In this document: positions 1-8,170 of the stretch, one piece after another | Numbering within the stretch: position 1 is the first letter of the stretch | Layout of the letters: each line of letters starts with the position of its first letter | Assembly: GCA_018336195.1 (NCBI GenBank) | Contig: JAGXQV010000090.1 | Coordinates: 1-41,952, forward strand | DNA length: 41,952 bases | Source of the DNA: Sulfuricella sp. | GTDB lineage: Bacteria; Pseudomonadota; Gammaproteobacteria; Burkholderiales; Sulfuricellaceae | Direction: 5' to 3' | Translations under genes and position numbers: made by a program | Notes under the pieces: generated by a model | Told to the model about the DNA's origin: nothing | Databases searched by the model: none | What the model saw: only the letters and a program-made list of their open reading frames with translations

Positions 1-2
1 CA

Positions 3-60
3 CCCATCACCCATCACCCATCACCCATCACCCATCACCCATCACCCATCACCCATCACC
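3..60. repeat. Tandem heptamer repeat, (CCCATCA)8
   Basis: Eight uninterrupted copies of the 7-mer CCCATCA followed by CC run up to two bases before the lpxH start codon. The array begins at the window edge, so its full length is unknown. The same heptamer and its variants CCCATTA and CTCATTA make up the right arm of the palindrome at 38835-38898, so this is probably one arm of the same element family rather than a simple microsatellite. Confidence 0.9.
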
Positions 61-62
61 CT

Positions 63-788
63 GTGTCCACCCTCTTCGTCTCCGACCTCCACCTATGCCC
101 GGAACGGCCCGCCGTCACGGCGCTGTTCCAGCGCTTCCTGACCGATACGGCCAGTTCAGCCAGCGCGCTCTACATCCTTGGCGATCTCTTTGAATACTGG
201 GCCGGCGACGACGATCTCGACGATCCGCATCACGCCGCCGTCGCCGCCGCACTGGCGAAAACCGCCGACACCGGCACCGCCATTTACCTCCTGCACGGCA
301 ACCGCGATTTCCTGCTTGGCGCAGGCTTCGCCCGCGCCAGCCGGGTAAACCTCCTCGGCGACCCGACCCCCATCGACCTGTACCGCACCCCCACCCTGCT
401 CAGCCACGGCGACACGCTGTGCAGCGACGACCGCGACTACCTCGCGCTGCGCGAGAAAATCCGCACCCCCGCGTGGATCGCCGCTTTCCTCGCCCAACCG
501 CTGGCGCAGCGCAAGGCGCAGATTGAGCAGATGCGCCGCCACAGTGAGCAGGAAAAGCAGCGCAAGGAATACGCCCTCATGGACGCCAATCCCGAGGCTG
601 TCACAACCGCGCTGCGCAATCACCAGTGCCGGCGCCTGATCCACGGCCACACCCATCGCCCCGCCCGCCACTTCCATGACGTGGACGGACAAAGCTGCGA
701 ACGCTGGGTGCTCCCCGCCTGGGAAGAAGACGGCGGCTATCTGCATTGCGACGCCGGCGGCTGCAATGCCGTCCGCATTGCAGGATAA
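63..788 (+). CDS. lpxH: UDP-2,3-diacylglucosamine diphosphatase LpxH
   Basis: Peripheral membrane calcineurin-like phosphoesterase that hydrolyses UDP-2,3-diacylglucosamine to lipid X and UMP in lipid A synthesis. The 241 residues match the family length. The metal-binding motifs are in order: SDLHL (D8, H10), GDLFEYW (D41), GNRD (80-82), SHGD (H115) and HGHTHRP (194-200). The start is GTG; the encoded N-terminus STLFVSDLHL aligns with the usual start of LpxH, and no in-frame ATG precedes it in the window. No Shine-Dalgarno sequence is visible, because the bases just upstream are the heptamer array. The next gene follows 21 bases after the stop. Confidence 0.95.
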   Translation: MSTLFVSDLHLCPERPAVTALFQRFLTDTASSASALYILGDLFEYWAGDDDLDDPHHAAVAAALAKTADTGTAIYLLHGNRDFLLGAGFARASRVNLLGDPTPIDLYRTPTLLSHGDTLCSDDRDYLALREKIRTPAWIAAFLAQPLAQRKAQIEQMRRHSEQEKQRKEYALMDANPEAVTTALRNHQCRRLIHGHTHRPARHFHDVDGQSCERWVLPAWEEDGGYLHCDAGGCNAVRIAG

Positions 789-809
789 ATTCGGTTAGAA
801 TTGGCAGCC

Positions 810-1574
810 ATGACCATCGTTGCTGTCTTCAATCAAAAAGGCGGAGTGGGAAAGACCACCACCGCTCTCAATCTTGCCGCTGCCCTGGCCCAACGCAACC
901 GCGAAACCTACGGCGTCGACCTCGACCCGCAGGCACAGTTCAGCAGCATCACCGGCGTCCCCGCCGAATCCAGCGACGATACGGTGTTCAGCCTGTTCCA
1001 GCGCAACCGCCCGCTCCACGAACTGGTGCGCGAAGCGGGGTGCGGCATCGGCATGATCCCCTCCCACATCGAGCTATCCAAGGTCGATACCCTGTACGGC
1101 AAGGGCTACAACGTCATCAACCGCCTCAACAGTGCCCTCCAGGCCGACAAAATCGGCGAAGGCAGCACCGTGGTGGTGGATTGCTGCCCCCTGATCGGCG
1201 TGCTCTCCCTTAATGCGATCTTCGCCTGCCATTGCCTGATCGTCCCGATCTCGGCAGACTACCTCTCGACCAAGGGGGCGATCCAGATCGAAAAGACCTT
1301 GAAAGCCCTGGAACAGGTACTCAAGCGCCGCGTCCAGCGCCGCTACCTGCTCACCCGCTTCGATTCGCGACGCCGCATGGCGTGGGACGTGCTGCGCATG
1401 GTCGAGGAAAAGTTCGGCGCGGAAGTGTGCCGCACCCGCATCGCCGAAAACGTCAGCCTTGCCGAAAGCCCCGCCCTCAACAAAACCGTGTTCGAACACG
1501 CCCCCACCAGCCGCGGCGCCCACGACTACGACGCCCTGCTCGACGAATTGCTGGAAGATGGGTTTATCGAGTAG
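810..1574 (+). CDS. Orphan ParA/MinD-type ATPase
   Basis: A 254-residue deviant Walker ATPase of the ParA superfamily. It has KGGVGKTT at residues 10-17 with the signature first lysine, then a switch-I-like DLDPQAQ and a Walker B region reading VVVDCCPLIG, where most ParA proteins have DCPP. Such ATPases position plasmids, chromosomes or protein cargo by dimerising on DNA. No ParB-like partner lies next to it, so it is not an obvious partition pair. ATG at 810 is preferred over an in-frame TTG at 801 because MTIVAVFNQKGG is the normal ParA N-terminus. It may be co-transcribed with lpxH. The cargo cannot be told from sequence. Confidence 0.85.
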   Translation: MTIVAVFNQKGGVGKTTTALNLAAALAQRNRETYGVDLDPQAQFSSITGVPAESSDDTVFSLFQRNRPLHELVREAGCGIGMIPSHIELSKVDTLYGKGYNVINRLNSALQADKIGEGSTVVVDCCPLIGVLSLNAIFACHCLIVPISADYLSTKGAIQIEKTLKALEQVLKRRVQRRYLLTRFDSRRRMAWDVLRMVEEKFGAEVCRTRIAENVSLAESPALNKTVFEHAPTSRGAHDYDALLDELLEDGFIE

Positions 1575-1592
1575 TAGCCGGGCATCCGGCTA
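1575..1592 (+). terminator. Hairpin after the parA-like gene
   Basis: A perfect 7-bp stem (TAGCCGG/CCGGCTA) with a GCAT loop starts right after the ParA-like stop codon. It lacks a U-tract, so termination is only plausible. The rest of 1593-1709 holds no recognisable feature. Confidence 0.35.
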
Positions 1593-1709
1593 GATAGAAG
1601 GGAACCACGCAGCGCGTTGCAGCAAGCTGCTTTCCGCTGACCCGCCAGCGGTGATGAGTGCGGCCAGACGGTCTTAACGCGGACTGAAACGAATGACCGA
1701 CACTCGAAC

Positions 1710-2150
1710 CTAGCGCGCGACCAATTTGCCGGAAACGATTTTCACCTTGTCGCCCACGGCAAAGGGCGGTTCCTTGCTCTTCACCAGGGTAGTGGTTTCG
1801 CCGCTATCCATCTTCACCTGGATTTCATACTGGGTAGTCGCACGCGCTTTTTTCTCGACCTGATGGCCGGCATAGGCGCCGCCCGCAACGCCGGCCACCG
1901 TCGCGATGTCCTTGCCCGTGCCACCGCCGATCTGGTGCCCGAGCAAGCCACCAGCAACTCCGCCGGCGACGATACCCAAGCCGGTGCCTTCACCTTCCTT
2001 CTCGACTTTCCTGATCTTGGTGATGGTGCCGCAATTGCCGCAGGATGTGGCCCCTGCATCGGCGGCCGTGCACGGCACGCTACCGCCCAGCAGCATTAGG
2101 GCAGCCACGGTGGAAACGCTAACACGCCAAGTCTTACCGAATGAAATCAT
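1710..2150 (-). CDS. Exported glycine-zipper 2TM protein
   Basis: A 146-residue envelope protein. The N-terminus is a Sec signal peptide (basic residues, then a hydrophobic stretch ending near the TAADA segment at residues 28-32). The middle has two glycine-zipper helices (LGIVAGGVAGGLLGHQIGGG and IATVAGVAGGAYAGHQ), the pattern of the glycine-zipper 2TM domain found in SlyB/PcpC-type outer-membrane proteins. The C-terminal part (FAVGDKVKIVSGKLV) looks like the usual small beta domain after the zipper. There is no clear lipobox, so it may not be a lipoprotein. A GGAGG sequence lies 5' of the ATG. It is convergent with the ParA-like gene. Exact function unknown; an envelope-stress or structural role is inferred from the family. 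Confidence 0.75.
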   Translation of the reverse strand: MISFGKTWRVSVSTVAALMLLGGSVPCTAADAGATSCGNCGTITKIRKVEKEGEGTGLGIVAGGVAGGLLGHQIGGGTGKDIATVAGVAGGAYAGHQVEKKARATTQYEIQVKMDSGETTTLVKSKEPPFAVGDKVKIVSGKLVAR

Positions 2151-2234
2151 GATCGCACCTCCTCAGTAGACCGCCGGGAAGCAGCGGCAAGATCATGCTA
2201 TTCCCGGCACGCCGTTTAGGCAAGGCATGTTGGC

Positions 2235-2256
2235 GACGCGCGTAAAACCGCGCGTC
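2235..2256 (-). terminator. Hairpin downstream of guaA
   Basis: GACGCGCG and CGCGCGTC form an 8-bp GC-rich stem with a TAAAAC loop, six bases beyond the guaA stop codon. There is no strong T-run, but the position fits a transcript end. Confidence 0.5.
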
Positions 2257-2262
2257 CTTACA

Positions 2263-3828
2263 TCATTCCCACTCGATGGTGCCGGGCGGCTTGCCGGTGA
2301 TGTCGTAAGTAACCCGGTTGATGCCGCGGATCTCGTTGATGATACGATTGGAGACCTTGGCCAGCAGGGTATAGGGCAGTTCCGCCCAGTGCGCGGTCAT
2401 GAAGTCGGAAGTCTGCACGGCGCGTAACGCGACCACGTAATCATAGGTACGCCCGTCACCCATCACGCCCACGGCCTTGACCGGGAGGAACACCGCGAAG
2501 GCTTGCGAGGTTTTTTCATACCAGCCGGCGGCGCGCAGTTCTTCGATGAAGATATGGTCGGCACGGCGCAACAGATCGGCATATTCGCGTTTCACTTCGC
2601 CGAGAATACGTACACCCAGGCCGGGGCCGGGGAAGGGATGGCGGTACACCATGTCGTGCGGCAGCCCCAGAGCGACGCCGAGTTCGCGCACTTCGTCCTT
2701 GAACAGTTCGCGCAGGGGCTCCAGCAGCTTGAGATGGAGGGTATCGGGCAGGCCGCCGACGTTGTGATGCGATTTGATGGTGTGGGCCTTCTTGGTCTTG
2801 CTGCTGGCCGATTCGATCACGTCGGGGTAAATGGTGCCCTGCGCCAGCCATTTGGCGTTGGGCAGCTTGGCCGATTCGGCCTGGAAAACTTCGACGAATT
2901 CGCGCCCGATGATCTTGCGCTTCTGTTCCGGGTCGGTGACGCCAGTCAAATGTTTCATGAATGCGGTGCTGGCATCGACATGGATGACCTTCACGCCGAG
3001 ATTCTTGGCGAAGGTATCCATCACTTGTTCGGCTTCATTGAGGCGCAGCAGGCCGTTATCCACGAACACGCAAGTAAGCTGCGTACCGATGGCGCGATGC
3101 AGCAGCGCCGCCACCACCGACGAATCGACACCACCGGAGAGGCCCAGGATCACTTCGTCGGAGCCGACTTCGGAGCGGATTTTGCCGATGGCTTCTTCGA
3201 CGTAATCGGGCATGTTCCAGTCCGATCCGCAGTTGCAGATGTCGTGCACAAAGCGGGCGAGGATCGCCTTGCCCTGCATGGTGTGGGTAACTTCGGGGTG
3301 GAACTGGAGGGCGTAGAACTTGCGCGCTTCGTCGGCCATGCCGGCGATGGGGGTGGCGGCGTTTTCGCAAATCGCCTTGAAACCGGGCGGCATGGTCGTC
3401 ACTTTGTCGCCGTGGCTCATCCAGACGTCGAGCCAGGCTGCACCGCTGTCTTCCAGCCTATCCTGGATGTCTTTCAGCAATGCCGTATGACCATGAGCGC
3501 GCACTTCGGCGTAGCCAAATTCGCGCTTGGCGGCGTTTTCCACCTTGCCGCCCAGTTGTGCGGCCATGGTTTGCATCCCGTAGCAGATGCCCAGCACCGG
3601 CACGCCGAGACTGAACACCACGTCCGGGGCGCGCGGGGTTTCTTCCTCGTACACCGACGAAGGGCCACCGGAAAGAATGATGCCCTGCGGGTTGAAGTCG
3701 CGGATGAACTGTTCGCTGACATCGTAGGGATGAAGTTCGCAATAAACGCTGCATTCGCGCACGCGGCGGGCGATCAGTTGGGTGTATTGGGAACCGAAGT
3801 CGAGGATGAGGATTTTCTGGTGGCTCAT
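2263..3828 (-). CDS. guaA: GMP synthase (glutamine-hydrolysing)
   Basis: Converts XMP to GMP with glutamine and ATP, the last step of de novo guanine nucleotide synthesis in the cytosol. The 521 residues are full length. The N-terminal class I glutamine amidotransferase domain shows the nucleophile in LGICYGMQT (C82) and the [10 protein letters not shown] motif. The ATP pyrophosphatase domain follows with the P-loop [10 protein letters not shown] near residue 230, and the C-terminal dimerisation domain ends in KPPGTIEWE. It lies 63 bases downstream of guaB on the same strand, the classical guaBA order, with a hairpin between them that may tune guaA expression relative to guaB. Confidence 0.98.
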   Translation of the reverse strand: MSHQKILILDFGSQYTQLIARRVRECSVYCELHPYDVSEQFIRDFNPQGIILSGGPSSVYEEETPRAPDVVFSLGVPVLGICYGMQTMAAQLGGKVENAAKREFGYAEVRAHGHTALLKDIQDRLEDSGAAWLDVWMSHGDKVTTMPPGFKAICENAATPIAGMADEARKFYALQFHPEVTHTMQGKAILARFVHDICNCGSDWNMPDYVEEAIGKIRSEVGSDEVILGLSGGVDSSVVAALLHRAIGTQLTCVFVDNGLLRLNEAEQVMDTFAKNLGVKVIHVDASTAFMKHLTGVTDPEQKRKIIGREFVEVFQAESAKLPNAKWLAQGTIYPDVIESASSKTKKAHTIKSHHNVGGLPDTLHLKLLEPLRELFKDEVRELGVALGLPHDMVYRHPFPGPGLGVRILGEVKREYADLLRRADHIFIEELRAAGWYEKTSQAFAVFLPVKAVGVMGDGRTYDYVVALRAVQTSDFMTAHWAELPYTLLAKVSNRIINEIRGINRVTYDITGKPPGTIEWE

Positions 3829-3856
3829 GTCTGTATGCCCCGCATAAAATGAAGAA

Positions 3857-3876
3857 GGGGCGCCATTGGGCGCCCC
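3857..3876 (-). terminator. Intergenic hairpin between guaB and guaA
   Basis: GGGGCGCC and GGCGCCCC pair perfectly around a 4-base loop. On the minus strand the hairpin is followed by a T-rich run (TTCTTCATTTTAT), so it may act as a partial terminator or as an mRNA-stabilising 3' end for guaB. The guaA start codon lies 29 bases beyond it. Confidence 0.6.
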
Positions 3877-3891
3877 TGTCTTCAGGATGGA

Positions 3892-5352
3892 TTAGTCAAC
3901 GTGATAGTTTGGCGCTTCCTTGGTGATCTGCACGTCATGAACGTGAGATTCGCGGATGCCGGCGCTGCTGATTTCGACGAATTCGGCTTTGGCGTGGACT
4001 TCGTCGATGGTCTTGCAGCCGAGGTAGCCCATGCTGGAGCGCAGGCCGCCCATCAACTGATGGATCACCGTCAGCACGCTGCCCTTGTAGGGTACACGAC
4101 CCTCGATACCTTCCGGCACCAGCTTGTCGGCATTGGCTTCGTTGTCCTGGAAGTAGCGGTCCTTGGAACCCTGCTGCATGGCGCCGAGGCTGCCCATGCC
4201 GCGATAGGACTTGTAGGAACGGCCTTGAAACAGCTCGATCTCGCCCGGTGCCTCTTCGGTGCCGCCGAACAAGCCGCCCAGCATCACGGAATTGGCGCCT
4301 GCCGCGATGGCCTTGGCGATATCACCGGAATAACGGATGCCGCCGTCGCCGATCAGCGGCACGCCGGTGCCTTCAAGCGCCTTGGCGACGTTTTCGATAG
4401 CGGTGATTTGTGGTACGCCGACACCGGCAACGATACGGGTGGTGCAGATCGAGCCGGGACCAATACCCACCTTGACCGCATCCGCACCATGATCCATCAG
4501 GGCGCGTGCGGCATCGCCGGTAGCGATGTTGCCGCCGATCACCTGGACTTGCGGGAAATTCTTCTTCACCCATTGCACGCGGCTCAGCACGCCTTGCGAA
4601 TGGCCGTGGGCGGTATCCACCACGATTACGTCGACACCGGCTTCGGCCAGTTTCTCGACGCGCTCTTCGGTACCCTCGCCGACGCCGACTGCCGCACCGG
4701 CACGCAGACGACCCTGCTGATCCTTACAGGCCAGCGGATGTTCGGTGGATTTCTGGATATCCTTGACGGTGACCAGACCTTTCAGTTCGAAAGCTTCGTT
4801 GACCACCAGCACCCGCTCCAGGCGGTATTGGTGCATCAGGGCCATGGCTTCTTCGCGGCTCGCCCCTTCCTTGACGACCACCAGCTTGTCGCGCTGGGTC
4901 ATGATGTTGCCGATGGGCTGGTCGTAATTGGTTTCGAAACGCAGGTCGCGGTTGGTGACAATGCCCACCACCTTGCCGCCGTCCACCACCGGCAGGCCGG
5001 AGATACGATGCTGGCGGGTCAGAATCAGCACGTCGCGCACCGTCATGCTCGGGGAAATGGTGATGGGGTCTTTCACCACGCCGCTTTCGAAGCGCTTCAC
5101 CTGGGATACCTGGGCGGCCTGTTGGGCGGCGGTCATGTTCTTGTGGATGATCCCGACGCCACCTTCCTGCGCCAGGGCAATCGCCAGGCGGGCTTCGGTG
5201 ACGGTATCCATCGCCGCCGACACCAGCGGGATATTGACGGTAATCTCGCGCGTCAGGCGGGTTGCCAGACTAACTTCACGGGGGAGAATATTGGAGTGCG
5301 CGGGAACGAGAAGGACATCGTCGAAGGTCAGCGCTTTTTGCAGAACACGCAT
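3892..5352 (-). CDS. guaB: Inosine-5'-monophosphate dehydrogenase
   Basis: Oxidises IMP to XMP with NAD+, the committed step to guanine nucleotides. The (beta/alpha)8 barrel is interrupted at about residues 90-205 by two CBS domains, which bind purine nucleotides in this family. The catalytic cysteine is in GSICTTRIV and the flap region contains the YRGMGS motif. ATG at 5352 ([18 protein letters not shown]) is chosen because a GAGAGG sequence lies 7-12 bases upstream; an in-frame GTG at 5361 would overlap that ribosome-binding site. It is first in the guaBA pair and divergent from the rubredoxin gene. Confidence 0.97.
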   Translation of the reverse strand: MRVLQKALTFDDVLLVPAHSNILPREVSLATRLTREITVNIPLVSAAMDTVTEARLAIALAQEGGVGIIHKNMTAAQQAAQVSQVKRFESGVVKDPITISPSMTVRDVLILTRQHRISGLPVVDGGKVVGIVTNRDLRFETNYDQPIGNIMTQRDKLVVVKEGASREEAMALMHQYRLERVLVVNEAFELKGLVTVKDIQKSTEHPLACKDQQGRLRAGAAVGVGEGTEERVEKLAEAGVDVIVVDTAHGHSQGVLSRVQWVKKNFPQVQVIGGNIATGDAARALMDHGADAVKVGIGPGSICTTRIVAGVGVPQITAIENVAKALEGTGVPLIGDGGIRYSGDIAKAIAAGANSVMLGGLFGGTEEAPGEIELFQGRSYKSYRGMGSLGAMQQGSKDRYFQDNEANADKLVPEGIEGRVPYKGSVLTVIHQLMGGLRSSMGYLGCKTIDEVHAKAEFVEISSAGIRESHVHDVQITKEAPNYHVD

Positions 5353-5378
5353 TGGGTACACCTCTCAAGCAAAGCGGC

Positions 5379-5384
5379 ATTATA
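5379..5384 (-). promoter_or_regulatory. Probable guaB -10 box
   Basis: A consensus TATAAT reads on the minus strand 27 bases before the guaB ATG. With 17-bp spacing the -35 position reads TTCGTC, a weak match, so the promoter may depend on an activator or its -10 alone. Confidence 0.5.
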
Positions 5385-5426
5385 CCAAAACACGACGATT
5401 TGACGAATGCACTACCAAGGGATATT

Positions 5427-5445
5427 TTCCGGTTAGCAACCGGAA
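5427..5445. promoter_or_regulatory. Perfect palindrome in the guaB/rubredoxin divergent region
   Basis: TTCCGGTT-AGC-AACCGGAA is a perfect 8-3-8 inverted repeat 35 bases upstream of the rubredoxin ATG and just upstream of the inferred guaB promoter. It could be a dimeric regulator's operator for either gene or a hairpin in the rubredoxin leader. No T-run follows it. Confidence 0.4.
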
Positions 5446-5480
5446 GCTCCCAAAAACATGTTCTATTATGAGGTTTTATC

Positions 5481-5654
5481 ATGAAAGCCTGGCGCTGCAT
5501 CGTGTGCGAATACATTTACGACCAAACGGTCGGAGAACCCCACGACGGCATTCCGGCAGGCACCCGCTGGGAAGACGTACCGAGCACCTGGAAGTGTCCG
5601 GATTGCGGAATTCCCAAGGCAGATTTCGTGATGACGGAAATTCCGGCCCAGTAA
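5481..5654 (+). CDS. Rubredoxin
   Basis: A 57-residue one-electron carrier with a single Fe(Cys)4 site. The two knuckles are visible: CIVC at residues 6-9 and CPDCG at 39-43, with the conserved aromatic residues (Y11, Y13, W30, W37) and GIPAGTRWEDVP between them. In aerobes rubredoxins often pass electrons to peroxidases, oxygenases or haem proteins. The gene is immediately upstream of a peroxiredoxin on the same strand, which suggests an oxidative-stress or peroxide-linked role here, but the peroxiredoxin has its own candidate promoter. It is shorter than most gene callers' first cut-off and easy to miss. Confidence 0.95.
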   Translation: MKAWRCIVCEYIYDQTVGEPHDGIPAGTRWEDVPSTWKCPDCGIPKADFVMTEIPAQ

Positions 5655-5680
5655 TTTTTGGCGCAAATCTCCATCTTGCC

Positions 5681-5726
5681 TTGACAACTTTTACCGCTTA
5701 CCGCATCATTTAGACACAATCTAAAT
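5681..5726 (+). promoter_or_regulatory. Peroxiredoxin promoter with OxyR-like palindrome
   Basis: A perfect -35 TTGACA (5681-5686) is followed at 17 bp by CATCAT, a 4/6 match to -10. Overlapping the downstream edge is a perfect 7-5-7 palindrome, ATTTAGA-CACAA-TCTAAAT (5708-5726). It contains TTAG-N7-CTAA, the geometry of an OxyR half-operator (ATAG-N7-CTAT). OxyR control is an inference; another dimeric redox regulator is possible. Confidence 0.55.
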
Positions 5727-5762
5727 TTATCGCTCTACCCTCAAATTAATAGGAGATCAATT

Positions 5763-6365
5763 ATGGCCGTACTGGTTGGCAAACCCGCTCCCGATTTCAC
5801 CGCTAAAGCCGTGATGGGCGACAACAGCATCAACGAAAGCTTCAACTTCAAGGCCCATACCAAGGACAAGTACGCGGTGCTATTCTTTTATCCGCTCGAC
5901 TTCACCTTCGTGTGCCCCTCGGAAATCCTGGCTTTCGACCATCGCCTCAAGGAATTCCAGGACCGCAATACTGAAGTTATCGCGGTCAGCGTCGACTCCC
6001 AGTTCACCCACCTGGCGTGGAAAAACACCCCGATCAACAATGGCGGTCTGGGACAGGTGAAGTTCCCGATGGTGGCAGACCTGTCCAAGTCGATTTCCCG
6101 CGACTACGACGTGCTGCTAGGCGAATCGGTATCCCTGCGCGGCTCCTTCCTGATCGACAAGAACGGCGTCGTCCAGCACCAGGTCGTCAACAACCTGCCG
6201 CTGGGGCGCAACATCGACGAAATGATCCGCATGGTGGACGCCCTTCAATTCACCGAGCAGCACGGCGAAGTCTGCCCGGCTGGCTGGAACAAGGGCAAGG
6301 CCGGGATGCAGGCATCCCCGGAAGGCGTGGCCGACTACCTGTCCAAGCACGCCGGCGAACTGTAA
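5763..6365 (+). CDS. 2-Cys peroxiredoxin (AhpC/Prx1 type)
   Basis: A cytosolic thiol peroxidase that reduces hydrogen peroxide, organic hydroperoxides and peroxynitrite. The 200 residues are typical. The peroxidatic cysteine is C51 in DFTFVCPSE, with the PLDFTF active-site loop; the resolving cysteine is in EVCPAGW near residue 163. It resembles the eukaryote-like Prx1 subgroup (GGLGQVKFPMVAD, SLRGSFLID) more than enteric AhpC. A GGAG ribosome-binding site precedes the ATG. No AhpF or thioredoxin reductase lies nearby; the rubredoxin upstream could be linked to its electron supply, but this is not shown by sequence. Confidence 0.95.
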   Translation: MAVLVGKPAPDFTAKAVMGDNSINESFNFKAHTKDKYAVLFFYPLDFTFVCPSEILAFDHRLKEFQDRNTEVIAVSVDSQFTHLAWKNTPINNGGLGQVKFPMVADLSKSISRDYDVLLGESVSLRGSFLIDKNGVVQHQVVNNLPLGRNIDEMIRMVDALQFTEQHGEVCPAGWNKGKAGMQASPEGVADYLSKHAGEL

Positions 6366-6380
6366 TCGGTAATCTTTAAA

Positions 6381-6401
6381 GGAAGCCGGAAACGGCTTTC
6401 C
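6381..6401 (-). terminator. Terminator between prx and ratB
   Basis: GGAAGCCG and CGGCTTTCC pair with one bulge around GAAA. Read on the minus strand it is followed by TTTAAAG, so it suits the end of the ratA-ratB transcript; it also lies just past the peroxiredoxin stop and may work in both directions. Confidence 0.5.
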
Positions 6402-6413
6402 GAAGCGGTGAAA

Positions 6414-6734
6414 TCAGGCGACTCCGGTCGCCTGATCCTTTTGGGAATCGCCCTTGCCTTCCGCAGCGCGCTTCTTGCGCACTTCCTTGGGGTCGGCAAT
6501 CAGGGGCCGGTAGATTTCGATACGATCCTTGTCGCGCAGGCCGGCACCGAGGGTCGCGGCTTTGCCGTAAATGCCGACCTGCAAATGCGCCGGATCAAGT
6601 TCGGGGAGTTTCTTCAAAATACCCGACTGCTCGATGGCCTCGGCCACCGTGGCATCCGCACCGACACGCACCTGCAGCAGCGTCTGTCGATGCGGCAACG
6701 CATAAGCCACTTCGACCGTGATGTCGTCAGTCAT
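6414..6734 (-). CDS. ratB: RnfH/RatB family ubiquitin-fold protein
   Basis: A 106-residue protein of the RnfH family (UPF0125). The region 1-85 (ITVEVAYALPHRQTL...VGADATVAEAI...VGIYGKAA) has the MoaD/ThiS-like beta-grasp pattern, ending in DRIEIYRPL. The tail is charged and probably disordered. RatB is almost always encoded next to RatA. An antitoxin role was proposed from gene order, but a biochemical role is unsettled. Its ATG overlaps the ratA stop codon by 4 bases (ATGA), so the two are translationally coupled. Confidence 0.9.
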   Translation of the reverse strand: MTDDITVEVAYALPHRQTLLQVRVGADATVAEAIEQSGILKKLPELDPAHLQVGIYGKAATLGAGLRDKDRIEIYRPLIADPKEVRKKRAAEGKGDSQKDQATGVA

Positions 6735-7165
6735 GATTCGCCGTAGATTTCTTCGGCGCGTTTAACGAAAGCATCGACAAAGGAATTGGCGATGTAGTCG
6801 AAAACCGGGCTGACCAGTTTTTCCAGGATCTTGCTCGAAAACGAATATTGCAGCTTGAATTCGATCTTGCAGGCATCCTCGCGTAGCGCAATAAAGCGGA
6901 AACTGCCTTCCAGATGACTGAACGGGCCTTCCTTGAGGCGCATGGTAATCAGTTGCGCTGCCTGATGGGTATTTTCCGTGGTGAAGGACTGCTTGAGACC
7001 GCGGTAGTCGATACGCACCGTGGCCACCACTGTTCCGCCCTCGGGACGCTGCACCACAGTCCCGCCGCACCACGGCAGAAACCGCGGATAGTCCTCGACC
7101 CGCTCCACCAGATCATACATTTGCTGCGCAGAATACCCGACCAATACTGATTTCTCGACCAACAT
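6731..7165 (-). CDS. ratA: RatA, START-domain ribosome/ubiquinone-binding family protein
   Basis: A 144-residue polyketide cyclase/START-fold protein related to mitochondrial COQ10. RatA was described in E. coli as binding the 50S subunit and blocking 70S assembly, while COQ10 homologues bind ubiquinone; which role applies here is open. Motifs seen are [23 protein letters not shown] and KFLQYSF-like beta strands. ATG at 7165 ([12 protein letters not shown]) is chosen because it gives the standard N-terminus and follows a GAGGG sequence; a longer frame begins upstream but overlaps the divergent smpB start. The ratA/smpB divergent arrangement is common in proteobacteria. Confidence 0.93.
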   Translation of the reverse strand: MLVEKSVLVGYSAQQMYDLVERVEDYPRFLPWCGGTVVQRPEGGTVVATVRIDYRGLKQSFTTENTHQAAQLITMRLKEGPFSHLEGSFRFIALREDACKIEFKLQYSFSSKILEKLVSPVFDYIANSFVDAFVKRAEEIYGES

Positions 7166-7229
7166 ACCGCGTCCGTGCCCTCCCTCAAAAGCTGCTAGAA
7201 TAGCGCATTTTAAGCCCTGCACGCCGTCC

Positions 7230-7676
7230 ATGAGCATTGCCCAGAACAAGAAAGCCTTCCATGACTACTTCATCGAAGAGAAGTACGAAGCCGGCATCGT
7301 GCTGGAAGGCTGGGAAGTCAAGGCCATCCGTGCCGCTCGCGCGCAACTCAAGGAAGCCTACGTCATCATCCGCAGCGGCGAGCTGTTTCTGATCGGTTGC
7401 CACATCAGCCCGCTCCCCACCGCCTCCACCCACATCACCCCCGACCCGGTGCGCACTCGCAAGTTGCTCCTCCACAGCGAGGAAATCAGCAAGCTGATCG
7501 GCAAGGTGGAACGCGCCGGCTACACCCTGGTGCCGCTCGACCTGCATTACACGCGAGGCCGCATCAAGCTGGAAATCGGCCTGGCCAAGGGCAAGAAGCA
7601 GCACGACAAGCGCGAAGCCGAGAAGGACCGCGAATGGCTGCGCGAGAAACAACGGCTGGTCCGCGACAAGCGATGA
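7230..7676 (+). CDS. smpB: SsrA-binding protein SmpB
   Basis: Binds tmRNA and delivers it to stalled ribosomes for trans-translation. The 148 residues start [22 protein letters not shown], the usual N-terminus. The OB-fold core contains [19 protein letters not shown], and the positively charged C-terminal tail ([19 protein letters not shown]) enters the mRNA channel. The stop overlaps the mobB start by 4 bases, making it the first gene of a run of coupled molybdenum-cofactor genes. A TAGAAT -10-like sequence lies at 7195-7200. No ssrA gene is seen in the window. Confidence 0.97.
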   Translation: MSIAQNKKAFHDYFIEEKYEAGIVLEGWEVKAIRAARAQLKEAYVIIRSGELFLIGCHISPLPTASTHITPDPVRTRKLLLHSEEISKLIGKVERAGYTLVPLDLHYTRGRIKLEIGLAKGKKQHDKREAEKDREWLREKQRLVRDKR

Positions 7677-8170
7677 AAATCTTCGGCTTCGCCGGCTATT
7701 CCGGGGCCGGCAAAACCACCCTGATCGAAAAGCTGGTGCCGCTGTTCACCGCGCGCGGCCTGACGGTTTCGCTGATCAAGCAAACCCATCACGATTTCGA
7801 CGTCGACCAGCCCGGCAAGGACTCCTGGCGCCATCGCCAAGCCGGTTGCCAGGAGGTGCTGGTGGCCTCAAACCGGCGCTGGGCGCTGATGCACGAGTTG
7901 CGCGGCGCGCCGGAACCCGCACTGGAAGATCATCTGGCCCGCCTGGCACCTTGCGACCTGACGCTGGTCGAAGGTTACAAGCAGGAAGCCATCCCCAAGC
8001 TGGAAGTGCATCGCGCCGCCAACGGCAAGCCATACCTCTTCCCGAATGACGCCCACATCGTCGCGCTGGCGGGAGACGCCCCCGGCGACAGCGGGCTGCC
8101 CTGTTACGCCCTCGACGCTACCGAGGAAATCGCCCACTTCATTTTGCGCCACACTGGTCTGAACTCATGA
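7673..8170 (+). CDS. mobB: Molybdopterin-guanine dinucleotide biosynthesis protein MobB
   Basis: A 165-residue P-loop GTPase-like partner of MobA in forming the guanine dinucleotide form of molybdenum cofactor. Walker A is GYSGAGKTT (residues 8-16). Further family motifs are [20 protein letters not shown] and [15 protein letters not shown]. The start ATG at 7673 overlaps the smpB stop (ATGA); a longer in-frame extension upstream lies wholly inside smpB and is rejected. mobA is not in the window. Confidence 0.94.
   Translation: MKIFGFAGYSGAGKTTLIEKLVPLFTARGLTVSLIKQTHHDFDVDQPGKDSWRHRQAGCQEVLVASNRRWALMHELRGAPEPALEDHLARLAPCDLTLVEGYKQEAIPKLEVHRAANGKPYLFPNDAHIVALAGDAPGDSGLPCYALDATEEIAHFILRHTGLNS

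Noticed and set aside
3..60. CRISPR-like array
   Set aside because: The repeat is a pure 7-mer with no spacers, and no cas genes are present.
5427..5445. Palindrome upstream of rubredoxin as an intrinsic terminator
   Set aside because: No T-run follows on either strand and no gene ends there; an operator or leader hairpin fits better.
6414..7165. ratA-ratB as a classical toxin-antitoxin system
   Set aside because: Both belong to conserved chromosomal families found beside smpB in most proteobacteria; the toxin label rests on E. coli overexpression work and gene order, not on addiction-module features.
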